Shown here: piece by piece, positions 17,589 to 26,760 of the stretch
How positions within the stretch are numbered: the first letter of the stretch is position 1
Layout: each line of letters opens with the position of its first letter
Assembly: GCF_022354825.1 (NCBI RefSeq)
Contig: NZ_CP031168.1
Coordinates: 3,287,501 to 3,351,500, forward strand
Source: Paenibacillus sp. H1-7
Lineage (GTDB): Bacteria; Bacillota; Bacilli; Paenibacillales; NBRC-103111
Direction of reading: 5' to 3'
Length of the DNA: 64,000 bases
Made by a program: the position numbers and the translations under genes
Notes under the pieces: generated by a model
What the model saw: only the letters and a program-made list of their open reading frames with translations
Told to the model about the DNA's origin: nothing
Database searches by the model: none

Positions 17589-17972
17589 ATGTTCAGAACG
17601 ATGCTCAAATCCAAAATACACCGCGCGACCGTAACCGAAGCGAACCTGAACTACGTAGGCAGTATTACGATCGATGAAGATTTGCTTGATTTGATCGATA
17701 TGCTTCCAAATGAAAAGGTGCAGATCGTCAATAACAATAACGGCGCCCGCTTAGAAACCTACATTATTCCCGGTCCGAGAGGATCCGGTGTCATCTGTTT
17801 GAACGGAGCAGCGGCACGCATGGTGCAGGTAGGCGATACCGTCATTATTTTATCGTACGTTATGCTGACCGATGAAGAAGCACGGAAGCATCATCCGCAA
17901 GTTGCCATTATGGGCGAAAATAATAAGGTTATCAGCGTATTGAAGGAAGAAATTCATTCCACCGTCATGTAA
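17589..17972 (+). CDS. panD: Aspartate 1-decarboxylase proenzyme
   Basis: PanD, 127 residues, makes beta-alanine from aspartate for PanC. It is a pyruvoyl enzyme, self-cleaved between Gly24 and Ser25 (N-Y-V-G-S-I-T). R-P-G-like loop and G-A-A-A-R are conserved. A perfect AGGAGG lies 8 bases before ATG 17589. A small hairpin (GTTTTCT/AGAAAAC, 17550-17567) in the panC-panD gap has no T tract and may tune panD expression or processing. Confidence 0.96.
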   Translation: MFRTMLKSKIHRATVTEANLNYVGSITIDEDLLDLIDMLPNEKVQIVNNNNGARLETYIIPGPRGSGVICLNGAAARMVQVGDTVIILSYVMLTDEEARKHHPQVAIMGENNKVISVLKEEIHSTVM

Positions 17973-18034
17973 CGAATGAAAAGCCGTGTGGGGGCGAAAA
18001 ATGAGGGTATGCTCAGCTAAGGTGGGATGCCTAC

Positions 18035-18673
18035 ATGTTCAAACATTTATTTGCCTCCATGAACGAAATGCTTGATGAAGTGACTTCCCAATATGCAACG
18101 GCGACAGGCGTCAGAAAGAAGCAGCTTCAGGAGAAGCTGAAAGCATTGAAAGCGATGAGCGATACGTTTATTGAAGAATGGCTATTATTCGAAGAAAAGC
18201 TGGCCGCTTTTCACCAGCAGCATCATCCAGCCCCACTTACCAATGATTATACGGATCCCGAAATGGTCGGCAAGCGCTCCGACGCTTTTTCCAAAGGCCA
18301 AGGATATTATAAGCTCCTGATGTTTGACGAAGCGATCCGCGAGTTTTCCGAGATGGTGCATAAGCAGCCGGATTTTACATTGGCTCGGATGTACTTGGCC
18401 ATGAGTTATTTGCGCAAAGGAGACATCGCGGAGAGCTACAGTCATTTTCATTTTTTATCTCAATTAACCGAGAACAACCAGATGAGAGCTATTTCGTACA
18501 ACGCTATGGGCTGCATTCAAGCTCACCACAGCAACATGGACAAAGCCTTCGAGTATTTCAATCTTGCTTTCCAAACGGATCCGACGAGCGTTCAGCCGTT
18601 GATGGAAATGGGGCTCTGCGCAGAAAAAAAAGGCCAGCTTCAATTTCATCAGCAGCCGAACCGGCTCCCATAG
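18035..18673 (+). CDS. TPR-repeat protein upstream of dinG
   Basis: A 212-residue cytoplasmic protein with a helical, charged N-terminal region (~1-70) and three TPR-like units (~86-120, ~121-155, ~156-190). ATG 18035 follows AAGGTGG. It sits between panD and dinG. An A8 run at 18624-18631, near the 3' end, is notable. Past it the annotated frame ends in an unremarkable Q-F-H-Q-Q-P-N-R-L-P tail, while the frame entered by a one-base slip continues 43 residues to 18749, 5 bases short of dinG. Function unknown. Confidence 0.8.
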   Translation: MFKHLFASMNEMLDEVTSQYATATGVRKKQLQEKLKALKAMSDTFIEEWLLFEEKLAAFHQQHHPAPLTNDYTDPEMVGKRSDAFSKGQGYYKLLMFDEAIREFSEMVHKQPDFTLARMYLAMSYLRKGDIAESYSHFHFLSQLTENNQMRAISYNAMGCIQAHHSNMDKAFEYFNLAFQTDPTSVQPLMEMGLCAEKKGQLQFHQQPNRLP

Positions 18674-18754
18674 GATGAAGTTTACTATTCCCTTTTCCCT
18701 GCAGTATTGGTATGCTAAGAAGAGAGTGGGAATGAAGGGATTGACATAAAAGGA

Positions 18755-21610
18755 ATGAAATTCGCGGTATTGGATTTTGAAACGACCGGGAGCCAGCCTG
18801 CGGATCGCATTATACAGGTTGGCCTCGTCATCATACAAGACGATATCATCACGGACAGGTATACTTCTCTGGTAAATCCCGGGATAGGTATACCTTCTTC
18901 TATAACAACGCTAACCGGCATTGACGACGAGATGGTTCGCGAAGCTCCCGAGCTTGATGCGGTAGTAGCGGAAATGGTTCCACTTCTGCAGGATTGCGTT
19001 CTGGTCGGACACAATATCGCTTTTGATTTGAGCTTTCTGCAGAGAGCGCTTGATGAAAACGGCTATTTTCCGTTCGACGGCCGGGTGCTGGACACGATGG
19101 ATACGCTGCGGGTATTGTTCCCTTTATTAACGAGCTTGCAGCTGAGCATGGTTTGTCTTGCCTTCGGGATCGAGCACGAGAGGCCTCATCAGGCGGATAG
19201 CGATGCGGAAGTAACCGCTGAAATTTGGCTGCGCTGTCTGCAGAAATTTCAAAGTCTGCCGCTATTGACCATTCAGCGCTTGTCTATCCTGTTCGATGGA
19301 GTAACGTCCGATTTCGGCTGGTTTGTTCAAGAGATGAAAACGTACAAGGAAATGTTCACCACCGTTGATACGGAGACAGGACGTTATTTCCGCCAGTTCG
19401 CAATCAATGTAGACGATTGGGGAGACGAAGAGCCGGTTAGGGAGGATGCGGACGTATCCAAGCTTCCCGATAGCTTTTCGGACTTCTATGAGCAGTTGAA
19501 GGAACAGATGAAGCAGCGGTTCGCCTCATATGAGGACCGGGAAGCTCAAGTGCGGATGCTTGAGGAAGTGGAATCGGCATTTCAGCAAGGACTACACTTG
19601 ATGGTTGAAGCGGGAACCGGTACGGGTAAATCGCTGGGCTATTTGATCCCATCGTTGTATTACGGGCTGAAGCAGGATAAGAAGGTATTGGTCAGCACCC
19701 ATACGATCAATCTGCAGGAGCAAATTCGCGAGCGGGATATTCCTCTGCTTCACAGCTTGTTTCCCGTAGGATTCCAGGCGTCCGTACTGAAAGGAAGAAG
19801 CCATTATTTGTGCTTGCGTAAATTCGAGCATAAATTGAATATGCAGGATTTCGAGAACGGCAAGGAAGACCGGATCACGGCCGGCCAGATGCTGGTTTGG
19901 CTGAGCGAAACGAAAAGCGGAGATGAAGAAGAGCTGCATTTTGCCGCTAACCGGGGTGCGCAGTTCTGGCATTCGGTGGCGAGCGATTCCGACTCCTGTC
20001 TGAATAGGGCTTGTCCATGGTTCAAGAAATGCTTTTACCATCGCGCCCGCCATGAGTCCAACATAGCGGACGTGGTCATTACAAACCACTCTATGTTGTT
20101 TACGGATACGAAGGCGGAGAACCGCCTGCTGCCGACTTATAAACATTTGGTCATCGATGAGGCTCATCATTTCGAAGAGGTGGCGAGCAAGCATTTAGGC
20201 ATTGAGCTGTACTATGGCACCTTTATTAACACGCTATGGTGGCTTTATAAAGACGCGAGAAGCGGCCAGCTGCCTTCGTTGAAAGCGCGCCTGCAAAGAA
20301 ACGAATCGGAGCGGGCCCAAGCGTGGTGCGATACGATCGATGCGGTTGCACCGAAGCTTGTTCAGGTTAAGGAGCAGTGGGATGAGCTGGCGGAAGCGTT
20401 GTATCAGCTGTTAGCTACCCGTTCGGATCCTTCGCAAACCGAAGGCGGCCAGCTAGTTTTCCGGGTCAAGAAAGACGATACGCCGGCCGTTTGGGAGAAG
20501 CTGCTTGTTCTGGAGGAGAATATTCACCTCGTAACGAATGAAGTGCTGAAGAAGCTGGACAAAATGGTCAGCGAGCTGAAAGAAGTGCAGGAAGAGCTGG
20601 ATCTGCAAGGCATGGTGACCGACCTTAGCGGTACGGTGAAGGAGCTGTCGCGTCAGAGGGACAATCTTCATTTCTTCATGACCATGCCGGATGATAATTA
20701 TGTGTACTGGCTCGAAGGCGGCCAATTCAATAAAGCCAAGTCGCTTCAATTGGTTTGCGTGCCTATCGACGTAAGCCCGATGCTTCAGCAGCATTTTTTC
20801 GATGTCAAGGACAGCGTGGTCATGACTTCGGCTACATTATCCGTGGGCAAATCGTTCGATTATACCTGCGAACAGCTGGGGCTCGAGAGCAAGGATGAAC
20901 CCGCCAAACTGAAAACGGTTCAATTGCCGTCGCCATTCAATTACCGTCAGCAAGCGCTGGTTGTGATACCGAGAGACTTTCCGAGCATTAGAGGAAATTC
21001 CGGCGAGCAGCAATTTCTCGATCATTTGACGCAGTCGCTTGCGGAAGTGGCCTTGGAGACGAAGGGCCGGATGCTGGTGCTGTTTACTTCCAACCGGATG
21101 CTGAAGCTGGTTCATACTTCGCTGAAGGAGGTTCTAAGCCCGTTCGGCATTCAGGTGCTGGGGCAGGGGGTAGACAGCAGCAACCGCAGCAAATTGACGC
21201 GGATGTTCCAGAGCAGCCCGGCAAGCGTGCTGCTTGGCACAAGCAGCTTTTGGGAAGGGGTCGACATTCCCGGAGATGCGCTGACCTGTCTGGCTATTGT
21301 CCGGCTGCCATTTCAGCCGCCGAATCATCCTCTGGTGGAAGCCAAGACGGAGAAGTTAAAAAAGCTGAACCAAAACGCGTTTATGAAGCTGTCGGTTCCG
21401 CAAGCGGTCATTCGTTTCAAGCAAGGATTCGGAAGGCTCGTACGCACCGCAAACGATAAAGGTATCGTCATCATTTATGATACCAGGGTCATTGATACGA
21501 CGTACGGGAAGTACTTTTTGTACTCGCTGCCCGGCCCCAAGATCGAGCACATGCCGACCAATCAGTTGGTTCCGAGAATTAAGCAGTGGATGGGGGAAAG
21601 CGGTACATGA
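18755..21610 (+). CDS. dinG: DinG-type exonuclease/ATP-dependent helicase
   Basis: A 951-residue DinG of the Bacillota type: an N-terminal DEDDh 3'-5' exonuclease (~1-165, D-F-E-T-T-G at 7-12) fused to an XPD-like superfamily-2 helicase. Walker A is E-A-G-T-G-T-G-K-S (~285), and D-E-A-H (~468) is motif II. Four cysteines between them (one in Y-L-C-L-R-K, three in C-L-N-R-A-C-P-W-F-K-K-C) could hold an Fe-S cluster, but this is unproven for the Gram-positive branch. ATG 18755 has only a weak site (GAAGGGA). It overlaps rex by 4 bases. Confidence 0.93.
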   Translation: MKFAVLDFETTGSQPADRIIQVGLVIIQDDIITDRYTSLVNPGIGIPSSITTLTGIDDEMVREAPELDAVVAEMVPLLQDCVLVGHNIAFDLSFLQRALDENGYFPFDGRVLDTMDTLRVLFPLLTSLQLSMVCLAFGIEHERPHQADSDAEVTAEIWLRCLQKFQSLPLLTIQRLSILFDGVTSDFGWFVQEMKTYKEMFTTVDTETGRYFRQFAINVDDWGDEEPVREDADVSKLPDSFSDFYEQLKEQMKQRFASYEDREAQVRMLEEVESAFQQGLHLMVEAGTGTGKSLGYLIPSLYYGLKQDKKVLVSTHTINLQEQIRERDIPLLHSLFPVGFQASVLKGRSHYLCLRKFEHKLNMQDFENGKEDRITAGQMLVWLSETKSGDEEELHFAANRGAQFWHSVASDSDSCLNRACPWFKKCFYHRARHESNIADVVITNHSMLFTDTKAENRLLPTYKHLVIDEAHHFEEVASKHLGIELYYGTFINTLWWLYKDARSGQLPSLKARLQRNESERAQAWCDTIDAVAPKLVQVKEQWDELAEALYQLLATRSDPSQTEGGQLVFRVKKDDTPAVWEKLLVLEENIHLVTNEVLKKLDKMVSELKEVQEELDLQGMVTDLSGTVKELSRQRDNLHFFMTMPDDNYVYWLEGGQFNKAKSLQLVCVPIDVSPMLQQHFFDVKDSVVMTSATLSVGKSFDYTCEQLGLESKDEPAKLKTVQLPSPFNYRQQALVVIPRDFPSIRGNSGEQQFLDHLTQSLAEVALETKGRMLVLFTSNRMLKLVHTSLKEVLSPFGIQVLGQGVDSSNRSKLTRMFQSSPASVLLGTSSFWEGVDIPGDALTCLAIVRLPFQPPNHPLVEAKTEKLKKLNQNAFMKLSVPQAVIRFKQGFGRLVRTANDKGIVIIYDTRVIDTTYGKYFLYSLPGPKIEHMPTNQLVPRIKQWMGESGT

Positions 21611-22227
21611 AAACAATAAAAATATCAGAGGCGGTCGTTCGGCGGCTGCCCGTCTATCTTCGATTTTTGAACGAACTGAGCAAGAAAAATGTCAGCACCG
21701 TATCTTCACAGGATCTGGGTCAAAAGCTTGATTTGAATCCGGCGCAAATCCGAAAGGATTTAGCCTATTTCGGAGAGTTTGGAAAAAAAGGTATCGGCTA
21801 CGACGTCGATTATTTGATAGAGAAAATACGGCAAATTCTGAAGCTGGATAAAGTCATTCCTGTTGCATTGGTCGGAGCGGGAAATCTTGGGCGCGCCTTA
21901 TGCAATTACAACGCTTATTTGAAGGATAATATGAAAATTGTGGCCGTGTTTGACGCCCATGCCTCGAAAATCGGGGAGTCCATCAATAATCTTCATGTGA
22001 AGCCGATGGGCGAGCTGAAGGAAACGATCGAAGCTCTGCATGTTCGAATCGGCATTATAACCGTACCGGCGGCCGAAGCGCAGAACGTAGCCAACCAGTT
22101 TGTGGAAGCAGGCGTTGAAGCGATACTGAATTTTGCACCTATTATCATCAAGGTCCCGAACGAAATTCGTGTCCATCACGCCGATTTCACCACCGAGCTG
22201 CAAAGCTTGGCGTACTACTTGGATTAA
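21607..22227 (+). CDS. rex: Redox-sensing transcriptional repressor Rex
   Basis: Rex, 206 residues, senses the NADH/NAD+ ratio and represses fermentation and respiration genes when NADH is low. The N-terminal winged helix (~1-70, L-N-P-A-Q-I-R-K-D-L recognition) is followed by a Rossmann domain with V-G-A-G-N-L-G (89-95). The C-terminal domain-swap helix is present. The start overlaps the dinG stop (ATGA), and GGGGGAAAG precedes it; the longer frame at 21586 is not needed. A bidirectional terminator separates it from the phosphate genes. Confidence 0.95.
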   Translation: MKTIKISEAVVRRLPVYLRFLNELSKKNVSTVSSQDLGQKLDLNPAQIRKDLAYFGEFGKKGIGYDVDYLIEKIRQILKLDKVIPVALVGAGNLGRALCNYNAYLKDNMKIVAVFDAHASKIGESINNLHVKPMGELKETIEALHVRIGIITVPAAEAQNVANQFVEAGVEAILNFAPIIIKVPNEIRVHHADFTTELQSLAYYLD

Positions 22228-22245
22228 TGGAAAAATGAGAACATG

Positions 22246-22276
22246 AAAAAAGCCTACATTCGATGTAGGCTTTTTT
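22246..22276. terminator. Bidirectional terminator between rex and pit
   Basis: A 14-bp perfect stem (22246-22259 with 22263-22276) and a TCG loop. A-run on the left and T-run on the right let it stop both convergent transcripts. Confidence 0.93.
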
Positions 22277-22289
22277 GTGCGTCCTTACC

Positions 22290-23291
22290 TTATGCAGACA
22301 GTAGGAAGATGATTTTGTAAATGATATAGGCCAGAGCCATACTGATTGGGATCGTAATAATCCAGGTCATGACCATTTTGGTAACCGTAGCCCATTTCAC
22401 ATCATGGAACCTCATGACAGCACCCGTACCGATGATGGAAGAGGAGATAACATGAGTGGTGGAAAGAGGCATCCCCATGGCCGTCGATGTTTGGATAATG
22501 ATGGAAGAATTTAAGTCGGAAGCAAATCCGTTGATCGGCTCGATCTTGATCAGGTTTTTACTTACCGTTTTAATAATTTTCCATCCGCCGATCGAAGTAC
22601 CCAAGCCCATTGCGGTAGCAGCCGACAGCTTGACCCATAACGGAACATCCAGTGAGTCGTGATGACCTAAAGCAACCATACCGAAGACAATGATTCCCAT
22701 CGCTTTCTGAGCATCGTTCCCGCCGTGGGACAAAGACAGCAGCCCTGCGGAGAAAATTTGAAAGAAACGGAACATCCGGTTCAGCTTCGATCTGGAATGA
22801 TTGCCGCTCATGAAAATAATTCGGCGAATAATCCACATAACAATAATCCCCGTAGCAAATGCAACGATGGGCGATAAGATCAGAATGATGATGATTTCCT
22901 TGAAGCCGCTCCAGTTGACGGAGGCTACCCCAGCGCCAGCAATAACCGCGCCGGCCAGCGAGCCGATCAGCGTATGCGAGGAGGAGGATGGAATGCCGAA
23001 ATACCATGTGACTAGATTCCATATAATAGCAGTTAGCAATGCCGCAATAACAACAAGTACGCCGTTCTCGACCGTCGCAGGGTTCGCAACCTTTCCTCCG
23101 ACCGTCTTGGCCACCTCCGACGAGAAGATCGCTCCAATAAAGTTCAATATCGCTGCATAAAAGACCGCGAACTTGGGAGAGAGCGCCCGGGTTGAAATAG
23201 AAGTTGCTATAGCATTCGCCGTGTCATGAAATCCGTTAATAAAGTCAAACAGAAGCGCCAGAGCAACGATGATTATTAAAAAGGTTAGCAT
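22290..23291 (-). CDS. PiT-family inorganic phosphate transporter
   Basis: A 333-residue PiT-type transporter that brings in phosphate with protons or as metal phosphate. Two inverted family signatures are present: G-F-H-D-T-A-N-A-I-A-T (~20-30) and S-H-G-G-N-D-A-Q-K-A-M-G (~190-201). About ten hydrophobic helices. The upstream DUF47 gene ends 28 bases before it on the same strand, the standard regulator-transporter pair (ykaA-ykaB in B. subtilis). RBS GGAGG lies upstream of the start at 23291. Confidence 0.94.
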   Translation of the reverse strand: MLTFLIIIVALALLFDFINGFHDTANAIATSISTRALSPKFAVFYAAILNFIGAIFSSEVAKTVGGKVANPATVENGVLVVIAALLTAIIWNLVTWYFGIPSSSSHTLIGSLAGAVIAGAGVASVNWSGFKEIIIILILSPIVAFATGIIVMWIIRRIIFMSGNHSRSKLNRMFRFFQIFSAGLLSLSHGGNDAQKAMGIIVFGMVALGHHDSLDVPLWVKLSAATAMGLGTSIGGWKIIKTVSKNLIKIEPINGFASDLNSSIIIQTSTAMGMPLSTTHVISSSIIGTGAVMRFHDVKWATVTKMVMTWIITIPISMALAYIIYKIIFLLSA

Positions 23292-23319
23292 GTTTACCTC
23301 CTACCGATTATGAAAGACC

Positions 23320-23940
23320 TTACGAATATCGCAGGACGACGCTCTCCAAAATATTCGCTACGTCTTCACAGGCATCCGTAGTTTGTTCGAGTCGCTCATA
23401 CAATTCCTTCAGTTTAAAATCATGATACGGATCCTTCGGATTCAAGAAAATTTCTCGAATGCCTTCGCGCATGAGACGGTCCGCCTCGTTCTCCAGGCTG
23501 TTGATCTGAACGGTGTGTTCGGTAATTTGCATATATTTCTTTTTGGACAACAATTTGAATGCGTCCAGAATGTGCTGACAGCTATCGACCAATACGGCGG
23601 AAAATTCTCTCATGTAATTATCGCTTGTGCTGATATTCAGGTAATCGAAACGTGCGATAGTCGCCTCGATACCGTCGATCACATCATCTACTTTGGAGGC
23701 CAGCTCCATAATGTCTTCCCGATCCAAAGGAGTTATGAACACTTTGTTAAGGCCTTTAAAGATTTGGTGCGTGATTTGGTCGCCTTTATTTTCCAAATCC
23801 TTCAGCTGAGGGTAAAATGCAGCCGGCGGCTGATCCCCCATAACGGCGTTGCGGAACGTTTGTGCCGCGTGCAGCGTGTTCTCCGACGCTTTGATTAACA
23901 GGAGCAAAAAGTCGGTGTCGTTCTTTTTGGCAAAAAGCAT
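23320..23940 (-). CDS. DUF47 (PhoU-like) phosphate transport accessory protein
   Basis: A 206-residue, all-helical DUF47/Pit-accessory protein related to PhoU. E-N-K-G-D and D-D-V-I-D-G-I-E motifs match the metal-binding repeats of the family. It is encoded directly upstream of the PiT gene and is thought to regulate it. AAGGAGG precedes the start at 23940. The 265-base gap to the divergent mtaD is A+T-rich near this gene; one TTAACA there recalls a PhoP half-site, but a proper repeat is not seen. Confidence 0.9.
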   Translation of the reverse strand: MLFAKKNDTDFLLLLIKASENTLHAAQTFRNAVMGDQPPAAFYPQLKDLENKGDQITHQIFKGLNKVFITPLDREDIMELASKVDDVIDGIEATIARFDYLNISTSDNYMREFSAVLVDSCQHILDAFKLLSKKKYMQITEHTVQINSLENEADRLMREGIREIFLNPKDPYHDFKLKELYERLEQTTDACEDVANILESVVLRYS

Positions 23941-24139
23941 GAAACGGCCTCCTTAATAATATCTCAATATAAAAACGCTGATTAACGCAGATTATGTAGA
24001 AAAATAGCGTTAAAATTAACACAAAAATAAAAATAACACATGATACTGATGGAATGCAATCATAGTTTGTCCATTTCGGGAGATGTTCATCAATGTTCAA
24101 ATTATGCTCCCCAATTGGGACTGGGCCAGCATTCCTTAC

Positions 24140-24168
24140 TTGATTTTGACGGATTGAAGTTGTACAGT
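24140..24168 (+). promoter_or_regulatory. Sigma-A promoter of mtaD
   Basis: TTGATT (24140-24145), a 17-base spacer and TACAGT (24163-24168), about 37 bases before the mtaD start. Confidence 0.55.
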
Positions 24169-24205
24169 GGAGATTGATGCTATTGAACATGGGAAGGACT
24201 AGGTG

Positions 24206-25507
24206 ATGATGAAAAAAACGATTATTACAAATGGGATTTTCATAACATGGAATCACGATAATCCGGTAGTCCACGGGTGTATGGTGATTGAAGGAAATGT
24301 AATTACATATATAGGTAAAGAAGCGCCGCTTCCTTTGGATCATTATGATGAGCAAATCAACGGGAACAACAAATTGTACATGCCCGGTCTGGTGAATACG
24401 CACTGCCATGCAGCGATGTCACTGCTTCGCGGATATGGTGACGATCTTGCCCTGCAAGTATGGCTGCAAGAGAAGATGTGGCCGATGGAAGGCAAATTCA
24501 CCGCACACGATGTACAATGGGGAACCCAGCTTTCGATCCTGGAAATGATCAAAGGCGGTACTACCACGTTCGTCGATATGTACGACCATATGAATGAAGT
24601 GGCGCAAGCCGTGGAACAAAGCGGTATGCGCGCATGCCTGACACGCGGCGTAATCGGTCTATGCCCTCCGGAGGTGCAGGACGCGAAGCTGAAAGAAGCG
24701 ATCCAATTCGCGAAGGATTGGCACGGAAAAGCGGGAGGTCGCATTACGACGATGATGTCGCCTCACGCTCCCTATACATGCCCTCCGGATTATATCGAAC
24801 GTATTGTACAAGCAGCTCATGATCTGGATCTTCCTATTCATACGCATATGTCCGAAACGGCGAGAGAAGTACAAGATAATGTAGATTCCTATGGCGCAAG
24901 ACCGGTTGCTCATTTGGAGAAGCTCGGTGTATTCGCAAGACCAACCTTAATTGCCCACGGGGTGCATTTGACGGATGAAGAAATTCAAGTATTGAAGAAA
25001 TATGACGTTAGAGTCTCGCATAATCCGGGCAGCAACTTGAAGCTTGCAAGCGGAATTGCAAGAGTGCCGGAATTGCTGAACAACGGGGTGAAAGTATCCT
25101 TGGGTACGGACGGCGCGGCGAGCAACAACAACCTGGATATGTTCGAAGAAGTGCGCTTGGCTGCTCTGATTCATAAAGCCGTTACTGGAGATCCTGTGGC
25201 CGTTCCTGCCGAAGCGGCATTGCGCATGGGTACATTGGAAGGAGCCAAGTCAATCTGGCTTGATGATGTAGGAGCTCTGGAAGCGGGAATGAAGGCCGAC
25301 TTCATCGCGCTCGATATAGACCAGCCGCATTTCTTCCCGAAAACGAATTTCATCTCCCACGTCGTTTATTCCGCGTCGGCGAAAGACGTTACGGATGTGT
25401 GGGTAGACGGAGCAAGAATTGTGAAAGACGGCGAATGCCTCACTTTGGATGAAGAAAAGGTGCTATTTGAAGCTCAGCGCTGCTTCGAACGGCTGACTAG
25501 CGAGTAA
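24206..25507 (+). CDS. mtaD: 5'-methylthioadenosine/S-adenosylhomocysteine deaminase
   Basis: A 433-residue amidohydrolase of the ATZ/TRZ type that deaminates methylthioadenosine or S-adenosylhomocysteine. N-T-H-C-H (~61-65) supplies two metal ligands, with further ligands in H-T-H-M-S-E, the I-A-H-G-V-H segment and S-L-G-T-D-G. GGAAGGA lies 7 bases before ATG 24206; GTG 24203 and ATG 24209 are alternative starts. It could also act on guanine-like or other purine substrates, but length and signature favour the MTA/SAH group. It is followed closely by ypmB. Confidence 0.88.
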   Translation: MMKKTIITNGIFITWNHDNPVVHGCMVIEGNVITYIGKEAPLPLDHYDEQINGNNKLYMPGLVNTHCHAAMSLLRGYGDDLALQVWLQEKMWPMEGKFTAHDVQWGTQLSILEMIKGGTTTFVDMYDHMNEVAQAVEQSGMRACLTRGVIGLCPPEVQDAKLKEAIQFAKDWHGKAGGRITTMMSPHAPYTCPPDYIERIVQAAHDLDLPIHTHMSETAREVQDNVDSYGARPVAHLEKLGVFARPTLIAHGVHLTDEEIQVLKKYDVRVSHNPGSNLKLASGIARVPELLNNGVKVSLGTDGAASNNNLDMFEEVRLAALIHKAVTGDPVAVPAEAALRMGTLEGAKSIWLDDVGALEAGMKADFIALDIDQPHFFPKTNFISHVVYSASAKDVTDVWVDGARIVKDGECLTLDEEKVLFEAQRCFERLTSE

Positions 25508-25540
25508 TCGGATGATTACTCATAGGAGGTTAGTTTCAAC

Positions 25541-26032
25541 ATGAAAATCAAAATAGCGGTTGCAGCGGTCGCTGCAGCTGCTCTTCTTTTGTTTTTTGGC
25601 TTGCGCTTCATTAACGCCGTTCAGGAAGACGAATGGAAAATCCAGCGAAGCGCGGTACAGACCGCCTACGAAAAAACGATTTTGACGAAAGCGGACAAAG
25701 TAGAGCGGTTCGTAGGAGACAAAGCGTATACCGTCATCCGCGGTGAAGATAAAATTGCGCAAAAGCTGATCGTATGGGTTGGGGAAGACGAGATTTTCAC
25801 TCAAATGCAAAGCGATGGAGTTACGGAAGAGCAGGTTCTCTCGGTACTCCAGACAAAGCAGCCGACGGCGGACGTACTGCGGACGATGCCCGGCGTGCTG
25901 AACGGAAATTTGGTCTGGGAGGCTTTCTACAAGCTGCCGGCCGATGAAACAGGCAGCGAGCGCTTTTATTACGATTATTATAGTTTTAAAGACGGTGCAT
26001 GGTTGGACACTTATCGTCTGAGCATTCAATGA
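25541..26032 (+). CDS. ypmB: DUF5590 membrane-anchored protein YpmB
   Basis: A 163-residue YpmB-type protein: an uncleaved N-terminal hydrophobic anchor (~5-25), then an extracytoplasmic domain made of two peptidase-propeptide-like (PepSY/cystatin-type) halves. In B. subtilis ypmB also lies downstream of dinG. Function is unknown. AGGAGGTTAG gives a good start at 25541. It follows mtaD by 33 bases and is closed by a terminator, so mtaD-ypmB is one unit. Confidence 0.85.
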   Translation: MKIKIAVAAVAAAALLLFFGLRFINAVQEDEWKIQRSAVQTAYEKTILTKADKVERFVGDKAYTVIRGEDKIAQKLIVWVGEDEIFTQMQSDGVTEEQVLSVLQTKQPTADVLRTMPGVLNGNLVWEAFYKLPADETGSERFYYDYYSFKDGAWLDTYRLSIQ

Positions 26033-26035
26033 ATA

Positions 26036-26093
26036 GCGAAGCCAATGTCGGTTCCTGAGAGTTCGCGGGTTCCGGCATAAGCTTCGTTTTTTT
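26036..26093 (+). terminator. Terminator after ypmB
   Basis: A two-part stem: GCGAAGC/GCTTCG(T) outside and ATGTCGG (26045-26051)/CCGGCAT (26072-26078) inside, followed by seven T. It starts 4 bases after the stop codon. Confidence 0.85.
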
Positions 26094-26226
26094 ATTGTTC
26101 TGTTAGGGAAATGGCTTCATTGCCACACATTGCATCAGTACTTTTGATATATCATGTGATATACTCTTAATATGCTTGCGGCGATATATTAATCGATATA
26201 CTAAATAGAAAGGGGGACGTCGGCTC

Positions 26227-26760
26227 ATGAAGTTGCGTCTCTTACCTGTACTTGTAAGTGTAGTTATTTCGGCATCCGTCTTGTTTGGCGGCTGGTTTGC
26301 ATATCAAAGCTATGCTATGGAGAATCCGTTGGAAAGTATCGTTGCGAAAACGCCAGGAGTGGACTTGGTCAATACGCGTATTACGAATAATGAGGCTATA
26401 GTGGAATTGAAGCTTCAACCGGGAACAAGCTTGCGCGAAACCTATGCGAAAATTCAAAATGAAAGCACTGCTTTCCTTGGTAAAAAAGAGTTGAAGCTTA
26501 AAGTCGTGAACGATACGACTCCGGAGATGGAGCAATGGTGGTCTTCGGCGTTGTTCGATGTGGCTCAGGCCATGGAAACGAGACATTACGCTCAAATCCC
26601 GACTACCCTGCAATCCCGTGTCAAGAATGCATCGGATATGAAAGTGGCGACGGAAATGGATGACAAATTCGTCTTCATTACATTGACGGACGGTGACAAA
26701 AGCAAATATGTGATGCTTCCTCGCACGCCTGAGAAAATGGGGGTGTGGCCTAATGAGTAA
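26227..26760 (+). CDS. Membrane-anchored hypothetical protein coupled to FtsH-like protease
   Basis: A 177-residue protein I do not recognise. An N-terminal hydrophobic segment (~5-27) anchors it, and about 150 residues lie outside the cytoplasm, with alternating strand and helix and no cysteines. AAAGGGGGACG precedes ATG 26227. Its stop overlaps the protease gene start by 8 bases, so the two are translated together. The protease lacks the extracytoplasmic domain normal in FtsH, and this protein may stand in for it; that is inference. The A+T-rich region upstream contains several TATA-like boxes but no single clear promoter. Confidence 0.8.
   Translation: MKLRLLPVLVSVVISASVLFGGWFAYQSYAMENPLESIVAKTPGVDLVNTRITNNEAIVELKLQPGTSLRETYAKIQNESTAFLGKKELKLKVVNDTTPEMEQWWSSALFDVAQAMETRHYAQIPTTLQSRVKNASDMKVATEMDDKFVFITLTDGDKSKYVMLPRTPEKMGVWPNE

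Noticed and set aside
23941..24139. PhoP box between the DUF47 gene and mtaD
   Set aside because: Only one TTAACA-like half-site is clear; the required direct repeats at fixed spacing are absent.
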